This document shows positions 9,299 through 20,242 of a stretch of 64,000 nucleotides of DNA, piece after piece; the stretch's first letter is position 1, and every line of letters starts with the position of its first letter. The DNA comes from Sclerodactyla briareus. Its lineage: Eukaryota > Echinodermata > Holothuroidea > Dendrochirotida > Sclerodactylidae. Below the pieces are notes generated by a model, which saw only the letters and a list, made by a program, of their open reading frames with translations, ran no database searches and had not been told where the DNA came from. A program made the position numbers and the translations under genes. The stretch is taken from NCBI GenBank assembly GCA_026419785.1, contig JAODTK010005577.1, forward strand, positions 62,001 to 126,000. Direction: 5' to 3'.

Positions 9299-10890
9299 TG
9301 TGTGTGTGTGTGTGTGTGTGACTTCCAGATTATTAATCGAACCCACTGACAAAGGAATAACTTATTCAGTATGTGGTTCCCCGTGATGAGTAGCATACAT
9401 GACAGAGGATGTCAGGTGGAAGTGTTTGTTATGCCCAAACAGCGCCCCCATTCCCCGTGCCCTATTGACCTATACGACAAAACTTCACTGTTTTCCTCCT
9501 CCTTTTTCCGAACTGCATCAATATATCAATTCAAAAATAGCTCCATGGTTAGAACGTGAATCCACCATTTTCGACACTTGAGTTCTGTGTTAGTGGGATG
9601 ATGAGTCAATTTTGACAACTAGTTTTAAAGTTTGTTTTGGGGAGCGTGTTTGCCTTTTTGTCCTGATGATAACTGTATCATTAACTGTAACTGCGAATTG
9701 GACTATTACGATTATTAACATTCAATGAATATTTCTATTTGTTGGAACTATGAAGTGAAAAACGATTAGAAAACAGGAGACAATAAGTGCACTAACAATC
9801 ATGTCGAAATGAATAGGTCAGTACTGCTGGAAACACGAAATAAAATGACCATCCAACTAACACGATCCAACGTTATGGGGACATACAAATGTTATAAAAT
9901 CTATAAGTTCCAGTGAAATGTTTCAATAACGTTGACGCCTGATGGTAAATGCAAATGTCACGTGACTTTTGGTACTTTCCATTCCATAAATTTAATTATG
10001 GAAGCAAAACCTCAGATATTTCAAGTGCTCGATCCGTTATTCCTCGAAAAACCCTTCTGGCATAACGAGGGGTGACCTGTAATACAAGTTAATGTCAAAC
10101 ACGCACTTTTGAAAACCCCGCAGGCCCCATGTTTTCGCCCCTGCTTGCGTATATTTATGTGTCCCTCACAACATCGTGCTTATGCTCCTTCCAATAGTCA
10201 TTACGAGGGTTTGTGCCCAAAACATTTTTTTTTTGCGGAGTACCTTCTTCCTCATAAGGCGAAATGATTTGTATCCAAACAAGTTCGACGGAATTGAATG
10301 CCACATTTTTCAAAGGCGGCGTCTCCCACCCCTCTTCATCGCAACGACTTGTACCTGAAACGAGTTCTATGTAAATACAATGCTGCCTTTCTCTGGGGTA
10401 AGAGTCTCCATCAACCCCCCCCCCCCCCACCCTGTTGTCTTTTCCGCGCCCTTGTGCTATCTGGCTGTACGCCTTTATATATATCAATTACATGATTTGT
10501 TCCTCTAACCTGTTTGATGATGCCACTCCTGGTTTTCCTGGTCCCTCACGCGACCGTGCGCACGCCCCTTAACTCAAAGACTCGAACAATTATGAGTGTT
10601 CAGTTAACGCCTGAATCCATCGAGCGTCAATCTTACCAACGCATCCGTTGCTACATGTGATCACAAAAAAATAATCCTGCCAGGCCCCAAGAGACCATAA
10701 GGATGAAATGTCATTGCAGCACTTGGTTTTGGCATTTTGGTCTATCATCCAAACTATATTAGTATATCAGGTTATGGAACGAATGTGAGCAGAAAGTGGG
10801 TCCCCCAAAAAAACGTTGAAGCATGTCGTGAGTGAATAACCTTAGGCATGCGATCCAGAGTGGTTGATTAGACGTTTGTTACCTTGGGAG
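8551..10890. other. intron sequence without recognised gene
   Basis: Part of the 5.5-kb intron between exons 13874-14128 and 8203-8407. It holds a (TG)n tract at about 9250-9320 and a poly(C) run near 10417-10429. Short frames such as 8625-8957 and 10155-10487 show no domain or splice context. Confidence 0.5.
9250..9320. repeat. (TG)n microsatellite
   Basis: About 70 bases of TG with a few interruptions. Confidence 0.95.
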
Positions 10891-11164
10891 CAGTGGCGTA
10901 TGCAAGGGGCAGACCTCCCCCCCCCCTCCCTCTTGACCCAAGTGACCAATCAGACCAAATAATTGTAACACTAAAAACACTTTCCTTGTTGTTAATAGAC
11001 GTTTTACAGCTGTTGTTGTTCACATTTTCAACAGTACGTGTCTAAGGGCTCATAAATTGCACTTATTTGCCAATATGGAGGGGGAGGATATAAATAAGGG
11101 CACCCGTTCCCTTGGGTCCCGACCCCCTACCCCTCCCATTGACAAATCTCTTGGTACGCCAATG
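10891..11164. mobile_element. hAT-like MITE, second copy
   Basis: Begins CAGTGGCGTATGCAAGGGG and ends TTGGTACGCCAATG, giving a 10-base inverted repeat with one mismatch. Its length of 274 bp matches the copy at 6859-7134. Flanks CTTGGGAG and CTTGAAAG agree at 6 of 8 bases, as expected for an older 8-bp target duplication. A poly(C) run sits near the left end. Confidence 0.75.
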
Positions 11165-11630
11165 CTTGAAAGTGACAAGAATTCTGTGCAAGCGTAGTGA
11201 AGCTACAGTCAGCTCATGCAGAGAAAATGAGCAGTACGCTGAACATTACATGCATACATGCTAAACAAATGTCGTTTGACAACGTTTCATAGATACCATA
11301 TAAGGTTCAGTGGACATGGAAATGTGGAATCCTAAAAAGTGTCCTCAAACGTAGAAGGGTATAGGGTACATTTCTACGTTCCTCGAACGTTACCAAGTGG
11401 TAATGTATAACGAGATGCAACATCCTCAGAACGTCATATTGTTAGTGAGCATAGCAGCGATGCAGGGATAGGAGAATGGATTAGTTTGCGAAAAAAGGCA
11501 TGCGAGAGAATAGAAGAGTATAGGAGTTGAAGATCATTGTTCCGTCAATAGAGGTCTGGCCTATTCAAAGATTAATATTATGTTCTGTAACGACTGAAGT
11601 AACGGATAGAATAGATAAATCAGAAAGCCA

Positions 11631-11825
11631 GGGGACCTTATGATTCCTTGACTGCTTGATGGTCAATGACCTCAGATGACATTTGACCTAACCTAGGGGA
11701 CCTTATGATTCCTTGACTGCTTGATGGTCAATGACCTCAGATGACATTTGACCTAACCTAGGGGACCTTATGATTCCTTGACTGCTTGATGGTCAATGAC
11801 CTCAGATGACATTTGACCTAACCTC
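11631..11825. repeat. three identical 65-bp tandem copies
   Basis: The unit begins GGGGACCTTATGATTCC and ends GACCTAACCTA. Copies start at 11631, 11696 and 11761 with no differences seen. Perfect identity is unusual here, where other repeats differ by many indels. Confidence 0.95.
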
Positions 11826-12402
11826 AAAACAATAAGCACTAAATACTTACCACGGAGAACCCACATGCCACGTTAACAAGGTTTTCAGACTTTGAACTAG
11901 AGTGACTTTAGATGACATTTGTCCGGATCCCAAAACAATTGGGAATATATATCAGGCATTATGGGGAACACACATACCAAGTATGAACTCCACCCATCCA
12001 GGTGGAATCGAGTTATCGTGTTTACGCGCCAGATTTGGCAAAAATATCTTCGAAAAAGTGACTCCTGGTCAACCCCAAAAAACAGTAAGATTTTCGTACG
12101 TGAGTCACACGCCAAATTCCAGCTTGACCGGATCAAGCGATGTGAACTTAACGAGTTCACACTAAACTCAGACTTTTACCTCTGGTGACCTCGAGATGAC
12201 ATTTGACCTGACCCCAAATTATTAGAGATTTTGTACTAATCATTGCGGACACGCATGCCAAGTTTGAGCTACAACCCTCTGGGTCGTTACGTGGGGTCGA
12301 GTTATCGTGTTCACGAGCCAAGAGTCACACCCACACATACACACGCACATACACATACAGTGTGATTTCATAGATTCCTCTGGCTTCGTCAGGAAAAATA
12401 AA
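11631..12402. repeat. diverged tandem-unit element ending in a hairpin, family 1 copy 2
   Basis: After the 65-bp triplication come units with TATGGGGAACACACATACC, AAGTATGAACT and TCGAGTTATCGTGTTTACG, the same words as in 475-1985. It closes with a CA-rich tract (12327-12360) and GATTTCATAGATTCCTC followed by a short stem-loop (about 12375-12395) and A-rich sequence. The shared 3' end with 1957-1981 defines a family boundary. No protein is encoded; overlapping frames at 11897-12188 are chance. Confidence 0.7.
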
Positions 12403-12649
12403 GAAGAGTTTTGTATAGTGAAGTGGGGATACGAGAAGAGTACGAGGGTTCACGGGATCAGCGAGGATGAGCGTACGTAAGGACATATTGCTATTGCAAA
12501 TGCTATTACCGTACCGCTGTCAGGCTGCAGGTATACAAAGTCATCACCTGTAACGAGAATCAGTTACAATAAGATAACGGAAACAACAAAAACAAAAACA
12601 ACAACAACAACAACAACGAACAAACAGTCAATGAACAACCGGAAAACCT

Positions 12650-13700
12650 CAAGTTCATTGGGGGAAATGATAATAATGCCAATCGGAAGGGTGTTCCACA
12701 TAGTTGGACCAATTCAAGGGAACTGGAACTCATCGTGGGACTTCGTCGAGATCCGATGGGTGTGATACTGGTTGTGAGAGGATCGATCGAAGAACTCTGG
12801 AAGGCACGTTCGGATCAAGAAGGTAAACCGGAACTAGTTCTCTTATTATCTTGAATACGATGAGGAGGAGGAGTTTGCAGGAGATGCGGACCAATGAAGA
12901 GATGGAAGCGACATGTCGGCTAAGAGGAGATCGAGATGGTACGTTTCTGGGATCAACGTTTTGAATTTACTGGAGCTTTGAACCTCCGATAACGGGAGAC
13001 CAGTTAATGAACTCAAATCGAAACGACACAAAGTTATAGGCGAGCTATACAGCTGAACTCTGACCCAAGTATTTACAAACTTTACCGATCTTGTGTACAT
13101 CGTATCATCATGTACATCGTAGATGGTGAAGAGGAGACCACAGGTTCATGTTGAATGTCACTCATAGGTTTCTAACCGACCCGACAGGAACAATTATGAG
13201 TTGTCACGCCAATTAGCCATGAAGAAAATGGATCGTATTTGAATAATTCTGAAGTCACGTGGACGATTACTGTTTTGGAATGATAGAATCGTTCACACTT
13301 TATTGTGGGATGTCCATTCTATGAACAATTTCCAATGCCAGCAATGCGGCAACACGGTTATTAAGATCAAACGATATGTATAGCTGAGTATCTTCAGCGT
13401 TAATCATGTGATTGACCTGATAGACGGTTATGTCATTCAGCAGGAAGTGTGAAATGTGTATATGAGGTCCACGAACAGATCCCTGTGATACTCGGATTTT
13501 CAGACAGCGTGGCTCAGACTTTGAGTTTGCTACTGTTGGTAATTGAGATATGTTACTCAGGTAAAATGTGTGCGATACTTTCTAAGCCCTACCATGAGCG
13601 GCGACGTTCCGGTAATATATCGTGGTCGATCGTTTTGTCAAGTAGAACTAATCTAGTTTCCATGCTAATCGGAAAACACCCCTATTTGGCGAGGCGCTCC
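12650..13700 (-). mobile_element. decayed L2-type LINE reverse transcriptase
   Basis: Minus-strand reading gives in order TIDHDILPER (FDTIDHDIL-like), a degraded GSVxGP turn, EDTQLYISFDLNNRV (YADDTQLY with A changed to E), then VKFVNTWVRVQL, DLSSLTGLPLSE, LPSLHWS and SSSSYSR. This is the usual order of RT motifs through the LHWLP region of L2/CR1 LINEs. Many stops and frameshifts are present. It lies inside the 5.5-kb intron in the same orientation as the host gene. Confidence 0.75.
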
Positions 13701-13873
13701 AAGCACTGCATCTAACAAAGTGTATTCTAACCGACTGCTAGTATTAGAATTAATCGAGTTTGGGGTTTCAAGGCTTAGAGAGATAACGTTGGTGCTTAGG
13801 GCTAGCCTTCGCCGTATTGTTACTCAACCAAGTTACCCAACATGGACGAGATCTTACGTTTGCTTATACTTAC

Positions 13874-14128
13874 GTATTCTATAATGTCCTGTCTTCGCGC
13901 CGATTTCGGACTGGACGCGAACTTCGACCTCTCCAACGACAAAGAACGGGTCAGGAATACAATAGGCGGAGTTGATGCCGTCGACCGTGCCATTGACCGT
14001 CTGCAATAACGTCCCGTAGCGGGACCGGAACTCGCAGGTGATGCTTCTGCTCCAGCACGGCCCGTATAGGAACACCTTCTCCCCGCCGAGAATGCTGCCA
14101 AACGGCGGATGGGTCACGAAAGTGGCCA
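13874..14128 (-). CDS. IPT/E-set-like domain exon of the NIDO-AMOP gene
   Basis: Minus-strand exon of exactly 255 bases, fully open. Acceptor TTTTAATTTCCTCATCAG precedes 14128 and donor GAATAC|GTAAGT lies at 13874/13873. It is symmetric phase 1-1, typical of shuffled extracellular modules. It reads FGSILGGEKVFLYGPCW, then SITCEFRSRYG, TVNGTVDGINSAYCIPDPF, VVGEVEVRVQSEIGAKTG. The set GGxxVFxxGPC, ITCxF, AYCxxP and GxVxVxVS is the signature I recall for the IPT-like domain lying between NIDO and AMOP in Mesh/mucin-4-like proteins. Two overlapping minus-strand frames (13820-14101, 13951-14205) are its shadows. There is no sign of decay in this exon. Confidence 0.77.
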
Positions 14129-15334
14129 CTGATGAGGAAATTAAAACAATCGGAATAGAGATAATAGAATATTTGCTTAGCGCTCGTTTCGATGCCCGTG
14201 AGCAATAGTTATTTCCAATTGAATATAGTATAACTCTGGAATCATGACTCCATAATTCCGGCCAACCACTGGACCATTTGATCTTGGTCTGTTATACTAC
14301 TTCTGCAAATTTGACATAATTCCGTAGCCATGAGTAATTTTGAGAGTAAAATCTTCCCGAAATATGTGACTCCAAATTATTTGTATAACATTCTGCAGTG
14401 TCACACGTCACCCTTGCAAATTTTTCGGCATACCATGACGTGATTGATCTGTCATTGACGTCTCCTGAGGCTCTATGGTTACATACATTCAGGATCGATT
14501 ATCCGCGAGCCTGGTGTTAATCTGCAACTCGACAGTTATTACCGAGCGTCGATAAAATGTATGTAGTACCGTATGTTGTAAAGCTACGTTCACGTTTCTA
14601 TAAGATCCTTTAACCGGCAACGGCGACTGCAAGAAGAAAAAAAATCGCATACATATAGTGTGCGAAATGTGAACGCCGCTGATGGATAGGTAACCTATTC
14701 TCCTGACAGAAGAGACGAATGAGTGTTTCCTTCATTAGTCCAGGAGATTCTCCCAATCGGGAGAATAAAATTGTCTCTTGTTTAGGAGAATTGGAATTGT
14801 TCATGATACTGCCATATCGTCTTTTTTCCACAATGCAACGTACACCCATATAGAAATGTATATGGGAGACATTTGTTTTCACTCCTCTCAACTACAAAAA
14901 AGCTTGGTTTGGTTTGGTAGTTTTCAATATAGATTTCGGGATATTTGAATAGGAATAGACTACTTCCGGAGGTAGTTTTCGGGATTAGATTTGTCACCGT
15001 CCTTTCGAACAACAATTCGTTGCGATGTTAATAGGAGGTACTACCCTACTTGGCAATAACGTCAATACAAATCACACATACTAATGGGAAACCCACGTAG
15101 TTATCATCGACCTAATGTTAAACTACTCAAATAGCGCACTTTTCATCAGCGGGACGTTGTTTTGTGTCTAATAGAATACCGCATATGATATTCACCTATC
15201 TGTATTACACATAATGATTCTCCCGACCAAGGGATTCTCGAAATCTCCCAAACAAGGATATCTCCCGGACTGTTCATAGTGTTCGAGAGGCCAATTAAAC
15301 TATAGGCCAACATTTTTAGTCCTATGACATTTTT
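14129..15334. other. intron sequence without recognised repeat
   Basis: Part of the intron upstream (gene sense) of the IPT-like exon. Short minus-strand frames (14610-14891, 14782-15015, 15146-15340) have no domain. Confidence 0.45.
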
Positions 15335-15481
15335 GCGCACGAACGGAGTTGGGGGACCAGAGCCCCCTCCATGACCCTAGTGAAACAATAGGTTTCAACA
15401 AAGAACAGTAAAAACATTTTTTACTGTTTTGTAGACGTTTTTTTTCCCCCCGCCCGAGACAAATTTCTCGCTACGCCACTG
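15335..15481. mobile_element. truncated hAT-like MITE end
   Basis: Ends TTTCTCGCTACGCCACTG at 15481, the usual right end of CAGTGGCGTAG-type hAT MITEs, preceded by C-rich sequence. Its left end lacks a matching CAGTGGCG terminus, so it is truncated or interrupted. Confidence 0.55.
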
Positions 15482-15877
15482 ACCCTCGGCCCTCACACTT
15501 GAGTTTCCTCCTGAATTTATTCAACGCAGTGTGGCGCGACATTTGCGAGAGGAGATTCCCACCTCTGCACGGATTCGGGGGAAATTCAGTCAGTCGGGGG
15601 AAATTAGGAGGTAGTCTGACGGAGTAAGAGTAAGAACAAGAGGCGAGGAAGTATCGTTCCGCTCCCACTTTTCGAGTCAGAAACCGCCTTCTCGTTTCTC
15701 AAATAATGATCACTTCGTAGCCATTGTTGGAATAACCGTGTGGGTGTCATTTTGAGTGCGTCATATTGCACCAAATTGCACCAAGAGCCACTTGGAATGC
15801 CACCCCTCCTCTTGGGTACACACGTGGCCAATCATCACGGTTCATCCCCCACTCAAAATTACCGTGTTACGTCACTG
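15482..15877. mobile_element. second successive MITE end
   Basis: Ends ACCGTGTTACGTCACTG at 15877, again a right-hand terminus without a visible left partner. The minus-strand frames 15471-15668 and 15604-15831 run across it and show no domain. Confidence 0.4.
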
Positions 15878-15929
15878 GGTAAATTAGTCATCAATTACAA
15901 CGGAACATGTCACCCTATAGTGCACTAGA

Positions 15930-16067
15930 AAGCGCCATTTTGCGTCTACCCATTTTCAACTGAGAAAAGCATTCCCAGAGGTAGGGAGACCCTCTCTTAG
16001 ACCCCCATATCTGTCGGGGGGCTAAAAATTCGGGTTCCGCACCATACAACCCCTGGGCACGTCACTG
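15930..16067. mobile_element. third successive MITE end
   Basis: Ends CCCTGGGCACGTCACTG at 16067. A CTCTCTTAGACCCCCATA block precedes it. Same orientation as the two ends before it. Confidence 0.4.
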
Positions 16068-16312
16068 ACCCAAAAGCCTGCTTCTGCGGGAACACTAATA
16101 TTAATTTTCAAACGCATTTGCATTGTCCTGAGGATCCCGGCTGCCGGTCTTGATGTTATGTGGCTTGTGGCTCTGACACCTTAAACAATCTAATGTGAGG
16201 CAGTCCATGGAGATCGTTATAAGCGTGACCGGTCCTCTAGAGAGGAAAACCAATCAAATAGAAAACCGTTACCGCTTGGAGAGCACCCGGCAGCGACGAT
16301 CTCGTGGTTTAC

Positions 16313-16377
16313 TTGGAACGCAAAACTCCCCTGCTCCTCGAAGTTCGACAAACTGTGCAATTCCGTCCCTGTCTGCA
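16313..16377 (-). CDS. possible short linker exon between NIDO and IPT-like domains
   Basis: A 65-base minus-strand segment with acceptor GGGTTTCGATGCATTTCAG before 16377 and donor TTCCAA|GTAAAC at 16313/16312. Read in phase 2 it gives ADRDGIAQFVELRGAGEF and leaves in phase 1, which is what the candidate exon end at 18578 (phase 2) and the IPT-like exon (phase 1) require. There is no domain match, so the call rests only on splice sites and phase. It could be chance. Confidence 0.33.
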
Positions 16378-16610
16378 CTGAAATGCATCGAAACCCATCG
16401 GTGCTAGCCGTCAGCCCATCGCCAGCATTGAATCCGATCTATCAGGTAGGGAATGGCGGAAAGGGGATAGCTGAAACGGCGAGGTCATTAGGCCATTATA
16501 AGCTGTGAATTACGGCTGAACAGTGTTATGATTTTGATGCATATTCTATAAAGTCCGTGTTCGCACAGTACGATTCGGTGACAGGGAATTTGCCTCTGCT
16601 GCCTTAATGC

Positions 16611-17100
16611 TGCGTTCTTTCGAACTCGTATATACCGTACATACCAGTTCCCAACTGGTGAAATGCGTTCTGTCGACAACCAACACTTTCAATACGCGGG
16701 GTCGTTTAGAGGCGGCCCTATCGAAACTCTACTGTATGATTGCTTCATTGGGTAGTGGTTACGCGAAAAGCCCTCGCTTTTCGAACTTCGAGGCTGCACT
16801 AATTTGACTGAAATTGCTCCGTACGTATGATATTTTTCCATTCAATTGCATGAATTCAGGTCCTAATCTTCTCATCTACAAATTAATCCATATGAATTAC
16901 TATTCATGGATGGAACAATACGAATAACCTCGATTTCTTTCATGAATCGAGAGTATCGAATAGTCGCCATTTTGAAAAAAGGCTGTGGAAAGTGGAGGTT
17001 CACTGATAATCCCAAAGTCACCACTAAAAGTCACCACTTGTGTACCGAAAGAACGCGTTTTATCTCGTATATACGGTAATACCAGTTCGAAAAGAACGCA
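16611..17100. mobile_element. 490-bp TIR element, copy 1
   Basis: Left end TGCGTTCTTTCGAACTCG..TATATACCGTA and right end, reversed, TGCGTTCTTTTCGAACTGG..TACCGTATATACGAG form inverted repeats of about 35 bases. A near-equal-length copy lies at 56319-56807, with its body in opposite orientation. No coding capacity, so probably non-autonomous. No clear target duplication was found. Confidence 0.75.
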
Positions 17101-17382
17101 CCATTCGTCGCACATGGAACGAGCTACCGCGCAATATCCGAAATGCAACTACTTTGAGCACTTTTAGGAAACATCCTAAAACATACTTTTTCTTGTAAAT
17201 ATTCGAATCTATTTTTGCTACCCCACTTTTGTTGACTTTTTGTTCTCTTTTTAGAGTTTTCTCGCTTTTTCTCTTTTTTTTTTCCCCCACCTTGTTTTTT
17301 TGGTTAATTCCCTATATTCTATTCTCTTTACTACATGTAGGCTACAGTTTAATTCTTATGCAATTGTCCTTAATTATCGTTT

Positions 17383-17832
<450 letters not shown>

Positions 17833-18299
17833 TGTGCTCAGGGTGCAGCCACTGATAAGCACGATCGTCTCCTAGTTTCAAACTCGAGCAAAATTTATAT
17901 TTTTGCTAGCATGGAATTTAGGTATCATCCATACATAGTGCACTTGTCAATTACATGACGGATCCCCACTATCCCGCTATGGTGGGTCATAGCACTTTAT
18001 ATGTGGTCACTCTTGTGACTGACATATCATGAAAAGTGACACACCCCATAGTCACTTCAATCGCCCAAAAGCCTACGCTGCTGTCCGATCAAAACTACTA
18101 ACAATGACTCACCCCGCAGTCACATTGAGTGACTGGCAACATCAGTGCAATGACTGGCGTGTGCGTCTTCTCGCTATCTGACTATGACCCATCTTGACCA
18201 TGCAGTGAGGGTGTGTCATGCGATTAGAAAGTCCCAAACTTATACAATAGCATGATCGAGGAATTAACTTATACTTTGAGGACATTATTTTGTGGTGTA

Positions 18300-18515
18300 T
18301 AAAATTGGTGTTACAAAAACATTTTTTGCAACATTTTATTCATTAGAATGATGATATTTTAGATTTTCAATAACACCACATTCTTCCACGTATTGAAACA
18401 GTATCACATATAGGCATCGGCAATGTGTCTAGGGCTCAAAAATTGCAACTCCCCTAAACCCTAACCCCCCCCCCCCCCCGCCTCCATGACAAAATCTTCT
18501 GCTGACTCTACCGTC
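18300..18515. mobile_element. decayed hAT-like MITE copy
   Basis: Contains GTGTCTAGGGCTCAAAAATTGCA (about 18427-18449), which corresponds to the body word of the copies at 6859-7134 and 10891-11164, then a poly(C) run and ATGACAAAATCTTC near the right end. Termini are not clean. Confidence 0.5.
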
Positions 18516-18577
18516 AGACGTACTACGGAGTAAGCCTACTGAAATGTTGCTAAAACGGAAGCATTTAGAGTCATAAC

Positions 18578-18720
18578 GCAGTGAATCTGAAAATGTATAG
18601 CGATCAGCATTTCCCTTTCATCTATCGAAAGATTCGAACTGTGCGCAGAAGGCGCTTCGTACTCGTAACAACCGTTCACGATTAGGCCTTGCCAGGAAGA
18701 CCTGCGAAACTCATCGGTAA
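18578..18720 (-). CDS. possible end of NIDO domain, exon of the NIDO-AMOP gene
   Basis: Minus-strand segment with acceptor GGGGAAAACATTATATCCAG before 18720. It starts in phase 0, matching the upstream exon exit. It reads LPMSFAGLPGK, then after a shift NGCYEYEAPSAHSSNLSID, then YIFRF. A turn with AGxxxG, a Y-x-x-PxSxxSxxL stretch and a final Y/W-x-FRV are usual in the last part of NIDO domains. At least two frame breaks occur. The proposed donor GC|GTTATG at 18578 is weak, so the 3' limit is uncertain. Confidence 0.42.
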
Positions 18721-18866
18721 CTGGATATAATGTTTTCCCCAAAAACAATTGTAAGTCCAACTGTCGACGAATATGATGGATTCTCTGTGAATTTCGAGAG
18801 AACAGACAGAGGGAAAACACCCACACACGACAACACACACCACACACATTTTTTAGGCGAACTTAC

Positions 18867-19058
18867 AACTGCCTGTGGAGCTTGTAGCCGTTGTTCCAGT
18901 TTCTGCGTTTTAACCACCACGTTACATGTTCGCTTTCCACATGTCCATGCAATTTTGTCATAGTAGAAATACAAAGGAACCTAGCTGGCGTGGTCGGTGA
19001 CAAACTGTTTGTAAATGTATTTCTCTGAACGGTGAAAGGCGCTTAGACGTAACATCGA
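18867..19058 (-). CDS. NIDO domain middle exon
   Basis: Minus-strand exon with acceptor CATATTAATTTCAG before 19058 and donor GCAGTT|GTAAGT at 18867/18866. The stretch covers, in mixed frames, NTF, QTV, VTD, SFVFL, then FYYDKIAWTCGKRTC. NIDO domains carry NTFQxVLxTDxxxSFxxFxYxxIxWTxG at this point, so the match is good although the frame changes several times between NTF and FYYDKI. Exit is phase 0, as needed for the next segment. The overlapping minus-strand frame 18711-18974 reads through the intron. Confidence 0.6.
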
Positions 19059-19307
19059 CTGAAATTAATATGCGAAGTTCGAACCTTTATGATTTGAGGC
19101 ATAATACCTTCCTCGTTCGGTCCTTCTTTACATGTCGTTTTGCTCAACCCTGCCTAATCGCACTGTGATTCGGTGTGTTGTCTTTAGCCTACTCCTCGGT
19201 TGGTTTCCTCCCTTCCCCTGTTTTCCTAGGTCCATCAACGGCTACCCGGACGTAATGTTTATTACACATACATACTACACCTCCATAGAAACCTCCATAC
19301 ATACACC

Positions 19308-19376
19308 CTACAATACTACATACATACATACATACATACATACATACATACATACATACATACATACATACATACT
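19308..19376. repeat. (TACA)n microsatellite
   Basis: About 15 tandem TACA units in the intron after the first NIDO exon. A minus-strand frame (19189-19599) reads through it as repeated VCMY residues, which is not real protein. Confidence 0.95.
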
Positions 19377-19394
19377 TATCATGTAAGGTCTTAC

Positions 19395-19643
19395 CGGGTC
19401 CCCTTTGCTGAGGCCTGGGGGTTTCTGTTAGAGAATTAACCTCCTCCCACGTGACACTATCACCCACTTGGCCTTGAAGTCGACCTGGCTCGGGAATTCC
19501 TGCTGAACTCTCCTCCGACGCCTTCAATGTCTCGTCAGTCGAGGAAGATCGCTGTCGGTAACGGACGGTCCCCCGGTTGTTGGTGTCGACGTCCCCCATA
19601 TGGTGCTATCAATACTCTTCTCAAGGTCTCCGTCATCACCGTC
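19395..19643 (-). CDS. NIDO domain first recognised exon
   Basis: Minus-strand exon with acceptor AATTGTTCCTTCCTCTTACGAAACAG before 19643 and donor GGACCCG|GTAAGACC at 19395/19394. It shows RRVLIAPY, GDVDTNNRGTVRYRQ, STDETLK, VQQEFPSQVDFKAKWVIV and VTWEEVNSL. These correspond to the NIDO core (IAPYWxDVDTRxxGxVxYR, then FPxxxFxAxWxxIVTWxxV). Small indels separate the blocks: two bases missing at the expected APYW, one after TLK and one before VTW. NIDO domains are extracellular modules found in nidogen, Mesh, SUSD2 and mucin-4. The NIDO N-terminal half and the signal peptide would lie at higher coordinates and were not identified. Confidence 0.7.
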
Positions 19644-19774
19644 CTGTTTCGTAAGAGGAAGGAACAATTCCGAATATATTCCTGAGAAAGGGATGCCTCG
19701 AAATGTTGGTTCTTGTCGCTGTATAAATCCTAATTCGGGGCGTTCTTTCTTGGTTAATAATCGTCGATCCTTGT

Positions 19775-20242
19775 CTACGTTTCTATTCTTTTCTTTATAT
19801 ATGAAGTCCTCCCCCCCCCCCCCTCCCCCATTGTCACGACAAGCACCTGGGAAACCTTAACCCAGCCCTTCTCAAAGAGTCCCTGTCGCATAAATTGGTA
19901 AATTTTTGTTGGGACATGTGAAACAGTTTTTTTAAATCCCCTGTCTATACTCATTCTGTTCTTGAAAGAAGCCCCCTTACTGTCACGACACGTCAACGAA
20001 GACTCCTCTCTAATGCTGCATTTGTCGTCACAATTTTGTAACTCCTTGGGAATCGTGGAACAGTCTCTTATCCCCTCTTTATGTAATGTTGAAATAGTAC
20101 TCAGTATTTCCGCATGCGGTGTTTCGCAATAGTAGTTTTTGCCGTTTTCATTTTTACCACTGTCCAAACTGCCTCCACCGCAATTACAACATATCATACA
20201 ACGTCGGCGACGGCTATTGGCACGATAGACTAACCGCTCCAA
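19775..20242 (-). CDS. unassigned 155-residue open frame
   Basis: Longest unexplained minus-strand frame in this part. It has several cysteines near its start (CMICCNCGG, then YYC) and two more at DKCS and SLTC, but I recognise no family. It runs into a G-rich stretch (poly(C) on plus, 19810-19821), after which another frame continues with GFIQRQEPTFRGIPFSG up to the acceptor at 19644. It could be a preceding part of the same gene, a decayed transposon ORF, or chance. No signal peptide or membrane segment is seen. Confidence 0.25.
   Translation of the reverse strand: MERLVYRANSRRRRCMICCNCGGGSLDSGKNENGKNYYCETPHAEILSTISTLHKEGIRDCSTIPKELQNCDDKCSIREESSLTCRDSKGASFKNRMSIDRGFKKTVSHVPTKIYQFMRQGLFEKGWVKVSQVLVVTMGEGGGGRTSYIKKRIET

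Noticed and set aside
13449..13715. 88-codon plus-strand frame
   Set aside because: Antisense to the decayed L2-type LINE at 12650-13700.
17950..18240. possible short inverted-repeat element (GTGACACACCCC and AGGGTGTGTCATG words)
   Set aside because: The arms match only in short scattered words and no ends could be defined.
19189..19599. 136-codon minus-strand frame taken as one protein
   Set aside because: Only its first part is NIDO coding. The rest passes the splice donor at 19394 into a TACA microsatellite.
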